Translations under genes and position numbers: made by a program
Assembly: GCA_017590115.1 (NCBI GenBank)
Contig: JAGGNK010003335.1
Coordinates: 11,532,286 to 11,596,285 of the forward strand
From: Montifringilla adamsi
Taxonomy: Eukaryota > Chordata > Aves > Passeriformes > Passeridae
Length of the DNA: 64,000 nt
Direction: 5' to 3'
Shown: piece by piece, positions 1 to 11,785 of the stretch
Position numbering within the stretch: position 1 is the first letter of the stretch
Layout: every line of letters starts with the position of its first letter
The notes under the pieces: generated by a model
What the model saw: the letters and a program-made list of their open reading frames with translations, nothing else
Database searches by the model: none
What the model was told of the DNA's origin: nothing

Positions 1-384
1 GAAAACCACATTAAGGCAGTGGCCTTCATTAACAAAAATGTCCTGTGCAGAGGTGACTTCCCAGTTAAAATTTTTGGGGAAAAACAATGTGACCCCTGAA
101 AGAAAATTTAAAACAAAACGGTTAAAGAAAAAAAAAGTCAGGATTTCACTAATGTCTGATGTGTCTCTCTTCCTCAGTTCTTACTTGTGGGGCTGTTTGG
201 AGACTCTTGATCTCCTTTGTGTGGGATAAATCTGCAGAAGCTCCGCTGGATGCAGAGCTCGGTGCCGGCTCTGTTTGTGCAAACCCGTGGTGTGAGCAGG
301 GCTGGTGGTGGCACAGAGGGACAGAAGGGTTTTCTGTAGAGGATTCATTTTCCAGCTCTCTCTGAGCAGCTCTGAAAGGCTGTG

Positions 385-485
385 AAAACACATCCAAACC
401 CGGGAAAACACATCCAAACCCAGGAAAACACATCCAAACCTGGGAAAAACACATCCAAACCCAGGAAAACACATCCAAACCCGGG
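385..485. repeat. 20-bp minisatellite, five tandem copies
   Basis: Five head-to-tail copies of a 20-21 bp unit reading AAAACACATCCAAACCCGGG. Copies differ only at the third-last and fourth-last bases (CCGGG, CCAGG, CTGGG), and the fourth copy has one extra A. It sits in otherwise unique DNA. The open frames seen on both strands here are a by-product of the repeat, because a 20-bp unit cycles through all three frames; they are not evidence of coding. Copy number may vary between individuals. Confidence 0.93.
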
Positions 486-555
486 AAAGGGAAAGGCTTC
501 ACTCTGCTGGTGTGCAGGGGGATCCCCAGCAAGGCACAAAACCAATTTGATTCCA

Positions 556-626
556 GCCTCCCGTTGAGGTCAATGGGATTTGTGTACCTCAGCCCATGAA
601 GGTCTTTGGGAAATTCCAGCCATGAA
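556..626. repeat. possible fossil amniote interspersed repeat
   Basis: The stretch beginning TTGAGGTCAATGGGATTTG and continuing through a CACCT-like block to TTTGGGAAATTCCAGCC resembles an ancient amniote repeat fragment, remembered as a 'TCAATGGGA...TTTGAAAATCCCAGCC' type common in turtle and crocodile DNA. The match is from memory, short and diverged. It could be chance similarity. Confidence 0.25.
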
Positions 627-3600
627 GGTTAATTATAAGCCTTTAATTAATCAGACATTCACTGTGGGCTGAAGTGGTCTGGCTGTCTGAGCTCCGGCAG
701 GTCCTTAATTAACACCACTGGGGGCTGGGGAATGGGGTGACTTTGAGGCAGCTGCAGGTCTCTGGTGAAGGCTGGAATGGAGAAGGCTGGAATGCTCAGG
801 ATGGGGGCTGGAGATGCTGACAGGGGGCCAGGGTTGAGCCCTGGGCTGGGGACAGTGACTTGTGCCATCCATGTCAGGTGCAGTCAGTGAATGAGCCCCC
901 CAAGGTGAACAGAGAAAAAAAAAAATCAAGGTTTTGTTATTCCTTATGCATGAAAAATTAGAATAAATTGGCAACTAGAATAAAAAATCCAGACTGGCTG
1001 GCTTACTTGGTGAAGCTTTTTAAAGCAGGCCTCTTAATTTAAAATTACCTAAAAAATGAGGTAGCAGTAAATTATGTCTCTGAACTTTTCTTTTTTCATA
1101 AATGTAAAGAGTAATTTTTGAACTACAGAAGAATTTATCATCTCCTGGGTTTCCCTGGCCAGTTAAACTCTCTAACATGTGGCTGGTGCTCTGGAGGTAC
1201 CTGGGGCAGAAAGGATCTTGACTCTCTGCAGAATATGGGAATATGGCCTGAGAGAGAACTTCTGGCCTCCCTCAAACCAAAAGCAAAGTAGCATTAACTT
1301 CAAGGGATCTGGGATTTCTCTCAAATAATATTATTAGCAATGCTTCAATGGTCTTTAACTTAATAAAAACAAAATGGCAGCATTAGAGAGAGAGATGCTT
1401 ATGAGGGAATAAAAAAGCCATTTTGTTTCTCCCAAAATTACAGGAACTCTATTTTTTTTCCTCCAAACTCACACTGCATTTCTAGTAAGAGGCAAAAATA
1501 TGGTGTGGGAGAAAAAAACTCTCACTTGATGCACTGAAACATTTTTAACTATCCAAACAATGGAAGCTGCATGAGAAAACCAGAGAGGGCTCCTAAAACA
1601 TGACGCCAACAATAAAAAAAAAGAAAATAAATATCCCCATTCTTGGTGGACGCCTGTTTCTTTAAGCAGCTGTTTCTTGTCTCTGAGGTAACAAAGTTGT
1701 CATGTGATGCATCTGTTACCATGGCAATAATCTGTAATTGTGCAGAAAATCCACCAAAGTAGCGTGCAAGTCCTTGGTGAATTGGACAGAGAGAAAAATC
1801 ACCCCTGTGCAAGCCTTGAATTGGTGCTGTTGTGCAACTGCCTTGGCCAAGGCAGCCCAGCTTCACCTCCAATGAATTTCCTGGATTTATTGGCTCTGCT
1901 GCTGGTGCCCGGTGTTTGCCTGGTGTTTAAGCACCCTCCCCACAGCTGGTGGGTCGTGGGCATCTTTTCCACCCTCTCCTGCCACATTCAGGGCATTTTA
2001 CAGAAAGGATCTGGAAACTGCTGCTGTTTTGGCCAAAGGTGCAAGGACTGTGACTTTTGAGCCATTTCTTCCAAGCACAGGTGATAAAATGGCATTAAAT
2101 ATTGTGTCCTGCTACAATTGCAATAGGAAGGATGTTCCCATGTTTATTTTATCCCTCTCTCCCAAGGGGGCAGCCCCCAACACCTCCATTGGCTCTGTCT
2201 CCATCAGGATGTGTCGTTTCACCAGCACCTTGGGAACACCTCCCACACACCCTCATGTGCACACAATATTTGTATTTACATATAAATTTAAATAAAACTT
2301 CTGCTAGCAGGCCAAGTTCAGAATCCTTTAAAACCAACTGAAAATAGAAACACAGAAGGATGGGAAGATGAAATCTGCAGAAGTTTCTGCCCTGCATTAG
2401 TCATAAAATAAACTGCTGGAATTTACAAAGAAAATCCTTGAGCATTTTGAGTCATCTGCTCGTGATATCATTGGGCTAAAAGTGCTTGCTACTATCCAAA
2501 TCAAAATGCCAGGGAAATCTCATGAGAATATGCCTCGTGGGCAAATCCCAAAAGGAGAACATCTGGATTTAAGATGCCATTGCCCTGTACTTAACCCTAA
2601 GCCACTGAGAAAAATGACTATTCTCCTGCTCTCACTCTCTCTGTGTTATTAGTAAATATTTATATTGTACAAGCACCCAAAGGCCTCAAATGAGAAGAGA
2701 CTTCCATCTTGAGGCTCGTGCAGGCCTAACAGAGAGAGGAGCCCCCTCTGCTCTGCAGGGCTTGCTCCTTGTTTATTTTGCCTCTCAGCTATGGTGAGAT
2801 GAGCTGCACCATGCCCAGCAACTCAGTTATTGGAGTTAGATGAGATCCTCATTTCTTCCACAAGGAAAAAAATGCATTTTGTTAAGTGAGCTGAGGCAGC
2901 TTAGAATCAGTGAAACGCTTTTGTGCCCACACCAGCAGTGCCACCTTTAGCTTTGCCCACCAGGCTCTGATATAACCTCTTTACCCTGAGTTAATAATAT
3001 AAAACTGCTTTGTCTTCCCTTGTAGTGTAGGTGTTAATTAGACTGATGTGGATGATTTAATACCACTCACAATGATATTCAAGCCTAAAACCAGACCTTC
3101 TCAGAGCCCAGCATTTGCAGTGAGTAGATTGAAATTCTTTCCCCCTCCCATGCAAGTCCCTGCCTGTCTTTTAGGACTGACACAGGTGATTCACCTGCAG
3201 AAGTGGCTGTACCTGAGGTTGAAAGGACCTTACCGAAAGTCATTAATTTGCTCTTTCATGTGTCCTGCAGCTGAACTGAATCCCACTGGGTGTGTGACCC
3301 GAGATCTGCCTTTTTCCGTCTGGTTTTGAAAGATGGATTCTGACATTTGAGTGGTGGGAGCCTCGTTCAACCATGACCTGAGTCTTCTGCAACCATTTCT
3401 GAAGGGGAGGGTTATGACCTAGATGGAGGGTTATAAACTAGATGGAGCTTCCAAAAACCAATGGCACGTTTGCTCCATACAGTCTTCCCTCCAGACTCTT
3501 GCTTGGTGGTTTCTGGTCAGATGGAAACAACCCAGTAACACCCTAGGTGAACCTCCCTCTTGCTGGAGATGTTCCACAGCTGTGCTCTTCTCAACACATC

Positions 3601-4198
3601 TGACACAGGGAAAACACAAGTGGCATAATTAACTGAAATAGTGCCTGGCCTGGGCTTTCTCAGTGGGAGCCCTGAGCTTAGAAAAGTTTTGTGAAGAGCA
3701 GAAGGAATGTGGTTTCCATGGTGGTGGAGCTTAGTTTCTGTTTGGGAGCAGCATGAGTGCTGCCTAAGGATTATCCCTACCTGTTGTCCCTAAATTCCTC
3801 CTCCCTGGGGAAGCTGAAGAAGATGTAAGGGGATGCTGTGCCTACATGATGCATTTGGGAGGCCTCCAAGAGAAAAGGTAGATTTGGAACAACAAAGGGC
3901 TGGGTCTTCCTGGGCTTCTCATCTTGGCTCTGCCCTGAGGATCTGCTGCTCCTCTCCCATCCTTTTGCAACTTTCCTGCTGGACATGCTGAGACTTTTCC
4001 CCTCTGGAAAGAGCCCCCTGGAGATGACTCACCACACTCCCCCTGCCCTGTGAGATAGGAAAGCTGGTGTGGCCACTGTGGGAAGCCAAGAAGCAGCAGC
4101 CGAAGCAGAGCTGCTCTGAAATAAGTGCTTAGGAATGCTCTGACCTCTTGCTTCACTGATGCACCATTTTTTAATTTTCTTTTTGTTTGTGGGTTTGT

Positions 4199-4200
<2 letters not shown>
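627..4200. other. intergenic or intronic sequence, nothing recognised
   Basis: No open frame here is longer than about 110 codons and none has a recognisable product. I see no tRNA, no repeat family I can name and no strong splice-site pair. The sequence is ordinary AT-rich noncoding DNA with a few short A or T runs. Confidence 0.6.
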
Positions 4201-4202
<2 letters not shown>

Positions 4203-4243
<41 letters not shown>

Positions 4244-4296
4244 CCCCAAAGAAATCATAAATATTTTTTTTTTACAATTTTTTTTTTTTTTTTTTT
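4203..4296. repeat. long T homopolymer tracts
   Basis: An uninterrupted run of 41 T (4203-4243) is followed after a short spacer by T10 (4264-4273) and T19 (4278-4296). This could be the reverse-strand poly(A) tail of an old retrocopy, but I see no retrocopied gene next to it. The lengths are likely to be inaccurate in the assembly. The open frames crossing it encode only phenylalanine or lysine runs. Confidence 0.95.
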
Positions 4297-4851
4297 CCCA
4301 GAGAGAACACTAAAATATCTGTTTGTACATAGCTTTAATCTGTATGCACACATACAGAGATTCAGCCTGGGTCAAGGGAGAAGAAAGGGGTTCACAGCTC
4401 TGCCCCTTGTAGGTGTTTGGGGCTCCAGACAGCTGTGACAAACTGCAGCCTTTTTACTACCTTAGAAAACATAATGGACCACTTTTGTAATTTCAGCTGT
4501 AAATGCACTTCTGCTGTATCACAGGACAGTGCTTGAGTATGAGAAAAGAAAGAAATACAAGAAGTGCAGAAATTATGTGGTGACAGGCCAAAGAACAGAG
4601 CTTATAACACACCCACGGAGTGTTTCCTGTGAAAACAATATTCTCCTGGTTCTGTTCATGATGCTCTTGCTTGCCTGCTTTAAGGAGTAATTTCTCAGAG
4701 CTATATTTTAGATGTTCAGCTCTTGTAAACTCTTCACAGTTTAATACATTGCAGCCTTTCTGTTTGCCAAGCTTGAGTCACTGGATTAAAATTGCAGCCG
4801 CCACCACAGCCATCAATGTTTCTGTTAACTTCCCGTCTCCTCTCTTCCCAG

Positions 4852-4955
4852 GCTCTACCTAATAATGGCGACCTGTGATCCCACTTTGTGCTGCACAGAT
4901 GACTAAAGAGCATAAAGATCTCAGTCCCTCCACAATTTGGAAGCAGATATATAAG
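4852..4955 (+). other. candidate non-coding exon (splice sites only)
   Basis: A strong acceptor (pyrimidine tract CCCGTCTCCTCTCTTCCCAG ending at 4851, with a possible TTAAC branch site about 25 bp upstream) and a strong donor (AAG followed by GTGAGA at 4956) frame a 104-bp segment. All three frames of the segment contain a stop: one hits TAA almost at once, one is closed by TGA, and the third holds only a 13-codon ORF starting ATGGCG. If real it would be an untranslated or lncRNA exon. No partner exon was identified, and matching site pairs arise by chance in a window this long. Confidence 0.25.
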
Positions 4956-7900
4956 GTGAGAGCTGTGTGTGTCCAACAGCACTCGGATGTGGTTGCATTG
5001 AGCAGCAGAAGTCCTTGTGATGTGTGGCCATGGGCTGAAAAGAATGATAAACACTGATGGTCCTAAGTGTGCACCTGAGGGTGGCATTGCCCCCAGGGAG
5101 GGTGTCTGCTGGTCTAATACTGCTGCTGTAAAGCAGGAACAGAAACTGAGATTCCACATGGACTGCAGTGATTGCTGGATCCTGTTGGGAAGGAATTGTC
5201 TCCTGGAGGAAGTTGGTTGATGTCCTTAGGGATGCAGTATGGTTTGCAGGGCATGATCCCCTAAGGAGGGAGATCTCACCCACTGGATCTCTGCCCTGGT
5301 GCTGAAGGTGTTGCTGTCCCTCCTGTTGCTGTGTGACCCATGGGTGGTGGATGTGGCCTTGCTGGTGATAAACCATGGGGTGGTAAAGGCTCTGTGGAGC
5401 CCAAAATCTTGAGTGATGGATGCAATGACTCCTTTTGGCTTCAAAGCCTGTGAAATAGAAATCCAAGGAAAACTCTGTTCAAAAAGGAGGCTGAGTTGAG
5501 GCTGTGCTGGCTCTTATGCTGTTGGTTGATGGTCAGCTGAGACCAGCTGGCAGTGAGGCCATGGTGGAAAAAGGCTCAGGAGAAGCTTCATTAGCACCAT
5601 CACCAGTGCCTGCTGATAGCTAAATACTCTGGAAACTTGTGCAGCAAGGAAGGAGATGGTACCAGGGGGAGCCTGAAAGGCCAAAACGGAGCTTTAGGAG
5701 GCCTTGATGTTTGCATAAAGTCACCTGGGGATGCATCGAGCAGAGCTGGGGATGTGGGAGCAGAGGAGGAGCCTTTAAGGTTGTTTAAATCTTTTAGCAG
5801 AAATCTCAAGCTATAAACGGAAACATTTCACTCTAAGTCAATAAAACTGATCCAGTTTTTGTTAGAAAAAAACCCTCCCATTCAAGCCATTAAAACTAAC
5901 AGCTCAAATCCCTTAAGGGAGCCAGCTCCACAGGCTTATGTTTCCATAGGGTTTACTGGCAGATTGCACCAGTTACCTTCCATGCCTTGTTGAAAGGAAT
6001 GCTGCCACTTCAGGCATGTATTTCTGGTACAAGTCTTCCTAAAAGTGTTTGGATTTGTGTGCAACCTGAGTGCTGGTGGCTAAAGGAGTCCATATGTCTC
6101 CACATCAGGGGAATGTGGGGCTGGATGTCCTGGGAAATCATCTTGTCCCCACAGTGGGACACTCATTCTCCAAAGGCTGAGCACATTGCTGGGTTGGAGA
6201 TGTGATTGAGCATTGCAACTGTCCTTGCTGGGCACGGCTGGTTGGGGCAGTGGGGAAGGAGGGAAAATATATCTTCTTTCTAAATCTATAGATGTGTTCA
6301 CCTACAGACATCTCTACATTCCCCCTCTTCCCTTTCTTCCCAAGGCCTGCAGTTTGGGCATTGTGTTTTTATACTCAGAAATCAGTCTGTTTGATAATCT
6401 GACTGGGAATAAGTAAGGCAGCTATGTACTTCTGAATACTTATATGTGCACGATCTGTTTGCTTGATATGCTCCAGTCTCCCTAACATCTGGTTCTAGCC
6501 ACTTGCTATCAGCCTCTTGGTTTTATAAGCACTAAATTCACTCAGTTTTTAATGCAGAGAAGAAAAAAAAAATACAGCCCAAAGAGCATAACATTTACAA
6601 GCATTTTTTGTGGGAGTGGAGACAGGAGGCCAAGTTCCGCTCTCAGACAGAGTCCAGCCTTTGCATTTATGGGTGGGCCTCCAAACCCATATTTTTTCCT
6701 TAGGATGCCTCCCTTTAGCCAAACTAAACTGATTTCTGTCAGCTATTATCATTTCAGTACGAATGGGTTTGGCATGGAGACTTGAGGGAGGGTGAGCAAG
6801 ATGGGTTTTTGGGGTGCTCTTCGAAGGCCAGCTGGACTGTTCTACATGCAGGGGGTGTGTGCCTTGGCTTCTGAGAGGGGGGCTCAGGGGCAGGGTGGTT
6901 TTGTGTTTCTGCTGGCCCAGCCTGCCAGTTTTCTCACCTGGTATCCATGGAGTGCTGCTCAGTGGAGCTGGGGGAGATGAGTTGTCACTCCCCAAACCGT
7001 GCTCAGCATCTGGGCCCCACCCCAGGTGTCTCTTTCAGTGCAGCACTGAACATGCCAGAGAAGGCCTTGGTGCTCCAAAGTCATCTGCTCAGGATAATCA
7101 GAGACAACCAAGGCTGGATTTTTATTGAGCACACATGGCAGTGGAGGATTCAAAGGCACAAGGCTACCTGACAGGCTCGTTTGAAATATATCCATAAAAA
7201 CCCCAGCATCTCCAAAATCACTGCTGTTAAGCCAGTTGCTGACACAAGCAAAAAACCATCAATAGGGAGATGTACCAAAACACTCAAACCCTTGGAAAAA
7301 ACAAGTTCATGTTGTCTAAATGCAGTTTACAAAAGGGTTGACCAGCTGCTATCTTGCTGTTGAGCCAAGTTATCTTTTCACTACAACGTTCTCTTCCCAT
7401 TTTCATGTTCACCTTCTTAGGTGAGATTCTGAGATCTGAGAACTCTCCCTAAATAATATGAATAATAACTGCCTTGAATAATTTTAATTATATTGTTAAG
7501 GTTACCAGAAACATTAGCCATGCTAATTCTAACATGGATAGCACGTAGCAGTGGTCTTGTTTGCTCTGCAAGAGGAGCAGAAATGTGTTTGGGAGGAAAG
7601 GGAGATGGCAAACTAGAAATTGCCCATACTTTTAGTCTCTGAAGGATTGCAATTCACATATGGATGGAATTTAGCTCTAGAATAATATAATGTAGCTATA
7701 AGTGGAATCAATCTGGTCCACTAATTCTGTTTCTGCCTGTTTTGTTTTAAAGGCAAACTCACATCACTTTACACATGCCCATACTGGGTAGTTGAGGCAG
7801 GTAACCATGTCAGCTGCTGAGAAGGGCCTTGTGGGTTTTCTTTTTGGGCCAACAGTCACTTTCTGGAAAGGATAAGAGAGAATAGACACACTCCTTGTAG

Positions 7901-8169
7901 AGGTCCTGCCCTCGTGCTCCTGACCTGCCTGGTAATGGTGTGGTACCAATTCAGATCCTGCAGAATTACAGACAGGTTTCCACGGTTATTTTTTCTGTTG
8001 TTACCAAACACTTGAAGCAAGGCTGTGCTGTGGTCATATAGACAGGAAAATGACATCATGCTGAAAACCACTAATCCAAAAGCTTTGGAATCTGAAAGGC
8101 AAACCATATTCTAATTAGAAACAAAAAAACCAAAAACCCAATGACATTTGAAATGGAGAAATTTCTTGG

Positions 8170-8187
8170 ATTATTATTATTATTATT
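8170..8187. repeat. (ATT)n microsatellite
   Basis: A short perfect run of about six ATT units merging into a T run. It lies in noncoding DNA and has no other visible role. Confidence 0.85.
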
Positions 8188-8290
8188 TTTAAATCCTCCC
8201 CTGGCTTCCCTTCCAGCCAAGGCTGTGACAAGTGCATTGGAGCTGATAATAAACACACACCTCTAAGGTCATGGCTAGGATTTTTAATTT

Positions 8291-8303
8291 AAATAAATAA
8301 ATA
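8291..8303. repeat. (AAAT)n short tandem repeat
   Basis: Three units of AAAT in an AT-rich stretch. This is simple sequence with nothing else attached. Confidence 0.7.
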
Positions 8304-10779
8304 AGGATGAATTTTCCAGTCTCCAGGAATCCAGCACTTGGGAACAAGCAGCACAGAGTATGTTCTGCAGGGTCAGTGTGGAAGGTGGCTTTTTTAAATT
8401 TCTTTTCTGTTTAGCATAGCAATGTTTTTCCCCATTATTTGAGAACACAAACCTCCCTTTTTCTATACTTCTCCCTGCCAGGTTGGAAGGTGGTAACAAT
8501 AGGCTTTGGGATGGTGATGCTTTGTAGGAATTATTGACAGTGTGGGAAGACACAGAATTACTCACAGCAGCCACACTGTTTTAAGAGGTCAGCAGATGTG
8601 ACCAGCTCATCCTGCTATGGATGATGAGAGCTGGCCTGAGAAATGTTGAAGAAACCATATTCCACCAGCTGTTGATGTGTCTCTCAGTGCTGCTGAACCT
8701 TCTGGAAATGATTCAACTTTGTTTTCAGGGCAAAACAGGGTGGAGGAATTTCAGCAATGTTAAAATTGACTTACTGACATACACAAAACACTTTCTTAAT
8801 TTGAAACAACATTTCTTTACAATTTCTCTCCTAAATTAGCATTCTGTGGGACCTAAGTGGGAAGTGATTGAAACAGAAACGAAATATTTAATCTGTAGAA
8901 CCTGCTTTTATTTTTTCCTTAAAAACTTTTGGAGAAAACTGAATTTGGAGGGAAGAGAAGGGTGTATTCTTTAGAAGACAACAACACCTTGAGCTCCTAG
9001 TTCTAAGTTCTTTGAGAAATGCACCCTCCATCCTTAAGCCAGGCCACCTCATTTCCAAATTGAGTCAGTCATTTCTCAAATGCAGCAAAGCCTGCCATCA
9101 CCTCCCCCTTCCCCTGTAATTCCCAAAGATGCACTGCAGGTGTTGGTGTCTATGGAGACACTGGAGCTGCTGCTTTGTGTCATCCCCACTCAAGAAATCC
9201 TGTTTGAGTGGCCCCTTGTTTTTGCAGGATGAGTTACACTGCAAGCAAAGCAAGTGGTGCTTCCAGCTCCATCCTCTGCCTCTGCTCCCTGTACTGCTAT
9301 CCCCATCTGGAGAATAATATAATGAGAATAGTTATAGAGGTTGTTGCAAGGAATCACCTACTATCATGCACCTGCCAACAGGGTGGATTAACTGTCTGGT
9401 TCTTTTAGGAACAGAATAAATCCTGACATATTTTGAAAATGTATCCTCACTTGCTTCTGCATTTCTGTTCTGCTCGGTTTCATCTCGGTCATAGCTGGTT
9501 TTCTAAAAGTGCCACTATTCATATTGGATTTGCACCTTGCAAGCACCTGCAGGCTTATTGTTTGGCATGGCCTGTTCTTTATTGATTTGATTTTTTTTTC
9601 TTGCTTTTTCTTTTGTGTTCTGTTTTGTTTTATAACATTTCATGGTGTAGACAGTGACTTTACGGGTGCTGGGCCAGCCTGCTAATTGGTTTCACATCTC
9701 TCTTTGAGGGTGGATTTAGCAGGGTCTTTGCTGGCTCTTGCTTATTTCTTTTTCCCACAGAAATGAAAGTGAGAAGCAGCTCAATAATGTTACAGTGCCA
9801 TTCATTTCTTCCTGCAACTGCCTCTGTGTAGACCACCGAGATTATTTAGTGGCTGAGAGAGGGCAAGGTTTGTGTGAGGTTCCCTGGGCTGAAACAGGAA
9901 GACTTTCCCAATGTCACTGAGGAGAGAGCTGGAGCAAGGCTCAGCTCAGTGCTGGATATGAAATGTACAGATACCTTTAATGGCCAATGCAGGAACACTT
10001 TTTATGCCACTGTGATAAAGCAGATCCTTAGTGCCAGGTGAAGAATATGGGAATCTCTCAGCGGCTGTTGATCCACTTTGAATCAAAACACTCAATTATT
10101 CATTTCTTCTGTGTTTCCTTGAGATGTGATGTGAATTTCTGGAGGACCTGTGTTTGGTTGTGATGTGGGAAGGGGCTGTAACAGGAGCCCCAGGGTGGCA
10201 TCATGCTTCCACTGTGATTTGAGTTCGGTCTCACTAGATAAAGAAGCTCTCACCCCCAGGGTGTCAGCTGCTCCAGCTCTGACATCAGTCTTAACTTCTT
10301 TTTTTTAACCTTATCTAATGCAGGCTTTTTAAAAAGTGAAAACCAGATCCTTGTATTTGTTACAATGAAGTGAAGAAAATATTTATACTTGTGTATTCAT
10401 TTACTGGTGTTACTGTTTTGGGAACTGAACGTGTCCTGATAATGCTGTGCCTCCAGCTCTGACTTATGTGGCAAGCTGGCTTTTCTAGAGACTTTTTCAG
10501 AACATGAATGCCAGGGTTTTATCACTGGTTTACTTTTGCCATCTGATAATGACAATGGTACTTGGTTATGGGGAACAAAGTCAGATGAAACAGGACATCC
10601 TTGTAACAGCATATGCTGTTCTTCATGGTACTTAAGACACACACGAACAACAATAAAACAACTTTAGGTGAAGGGCCAGTGAATGAGAACACTGGGCTTC
10701 ATTCTTTCCCTTCAGAATAAATTCCCTTCTGTCTGCAAGCATCTCATTTGCTGTTTGTACAGAAAGTCCTTTGTTAGCC

Positions 10780-11280
10780 ATTTCTCATTACAGCTATTGA
10801 TAAGACTTGTCCAAAAACATGCCAAAGTGCTTTTGTAAGTCAGATATTTTACATCAAGCACCAACAGCTAGTAATCATACAGTGGGTCCCTCTTAAAAAC
10901 TGTTTCACTGTTGCCTTTTTATTTAGATAACATTGCCACGATACTCACAGCAAGGGAATAGTATGAACACTTCAGTATGGTGTTGGTTGGAAAAGTAACT
11001 GAGAAAGCTTTAACTGTTAGGAAGGAAACTCCACTTTAATTAGCATGATTCCAATATTGCTGTCGTACGATATAAATGTCTTGTATTATAAGGACATTTG
11101 TTTCAATGAAAACGGTCTTGAAGACTGAAGCAACTTTTTTTGTGTGTGCCTAAGATAACATTAGAGCAAAAGAAATGTGATTAGAATTTTCTCACATTTA
11201 TACAGGTTTAAGAAATGTGTATGAAAATATTAATAGTTTGTTTATATATTTATATATATGCAAAGCAAGTTCCCCCCTCT
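10780..11280. promoter_or_regulatory. candidate conserved noncoding element
   Basis: An AT-rich block retaining CpGs in an otherwise CpG-poor region (GTCGTACGATATAAATG near 11061-11077), followed by a small inverted repeat AAATGTC...GACATTT (11074-11099, 9-bp stem with one bulge, 7-base loop). TAATTAGC-type homeodomain cores and TATATATTTATATATATG lie nearby. It is called by look alone; alignment to other vertebrates is the needed evidence. Confidence 0.2.
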
Positions 11281-11469
11281 GAGTTTAATCTTTGCACATT
11301 TGTTTCCAATTTGCAATTTCAGTGCTTTCCACTATTTTCTATCCATTGCCCATCTAAAATAAGCAGTAATATGGAAAAATGATAGTTGGAAATGGTTATA
11401 AGCCATTTCTCATAACTCTAAGCAGTGCCAAATGAAACGATTGTGCAAGAGGCTGTAAACAAACAGAAT

Positions 11470-11785
11470 CTACTTTTTCTCACAATGCATAATTAAATTG
11501 TGGAGCTCGTTGCCACAGGATGTTGTTGATATCTGCAGCTCAAGAAGCAACCAAGCAAGTGAGTGGAAGGAAAAGTCTCTGAAGGGCCATTAAAGGAGAT
11601 GACGCAGATGTAGGCTACGGCTCAGGAAGTCCTTAAACCACAAATTGCTTGAAATGGAGAAGATATTGAGAATTTCATACTTGCATCACTTCTTACAAGC
11701 TTTCTCTCAAATGCTTATTACTATCCATTTCCAAAGACAGGATGTTGGATGGACCTTTGGCACGACCTGCTCCAACCTTTGCAGT
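11470..11785 (+). mobile_element. ancient CR1/L3-type LINE 3' end
   Basis: Landmarks of an old amniote CR1 3' region appear in the right order. Positions about 11480-11530 give CACAATGCATAAT and then GTGGAGCTCGTTGCCACAGG. Around 11595-11650 a GGCTACGGCTCAGGAAGTCC block is followed by AAATTGCTTGAA. Near 11735-11775 come GACAGGATGTTGGATGGACC and TTTGGCACGACCTGCTCC. The GATGGACCTTTGG box lies near the LINE 3' end, so the element is on the plus strand. It is 5'-truncated, heavily diverged and lacks reverse transcriptase sequence, so it cannot move. Confidence 0.72.

Larger units (their letters stand above)
4956..10775. other. gene-free stretch
   Basis: The longest open frame is 181 codons on the minus strand (4921-5466). 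It has no recognised domain and is rich in His, Gln and Ser, as expected from a stop-poor reverse strand. Simple sequence includes (ATT)n at 8170-8187 and (AAAT)n at 8291-8303. The rest is unremarkable noncoding DNA. Confidence 0.55.

Noticed and set aside
149..567. Open frames with repeated CFPGFGCVF-like peptides on both strands
   Set aside because: They are translations of the 20-bp minisatellite at 385-485, not repeat proteins.
4125..4438. Phe-rich and Lys-rich open frames over T tracts
   Set aside because: These are translations of homopolymer runs and have no coding value.
4921..5466. 181-codon open frame on the minus strand
   Set aside because: The longest frame in the window, but it has no recognisable domain, no splice or promoter context, and a biased His/Gln/Ser composition. 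It also overlaps the exon candidate on the other strand. Best explained by chance.
6549..6995. 148-codon open frame on the minus strand
   Set aside because: Pro/Ser/Thr-rich with no domain. Overlapping open frames on the plus strand of similar quality argue against coding.
9885..9950. Weak MIR-like stretch (minus orientation)
   Set aside because: CTTTCCCAATGTCACTGAGG followed by GAGAGCTGGAGC recalls the MIR core, but the match is short and diverged and cannot be distinguished from chance by eye.
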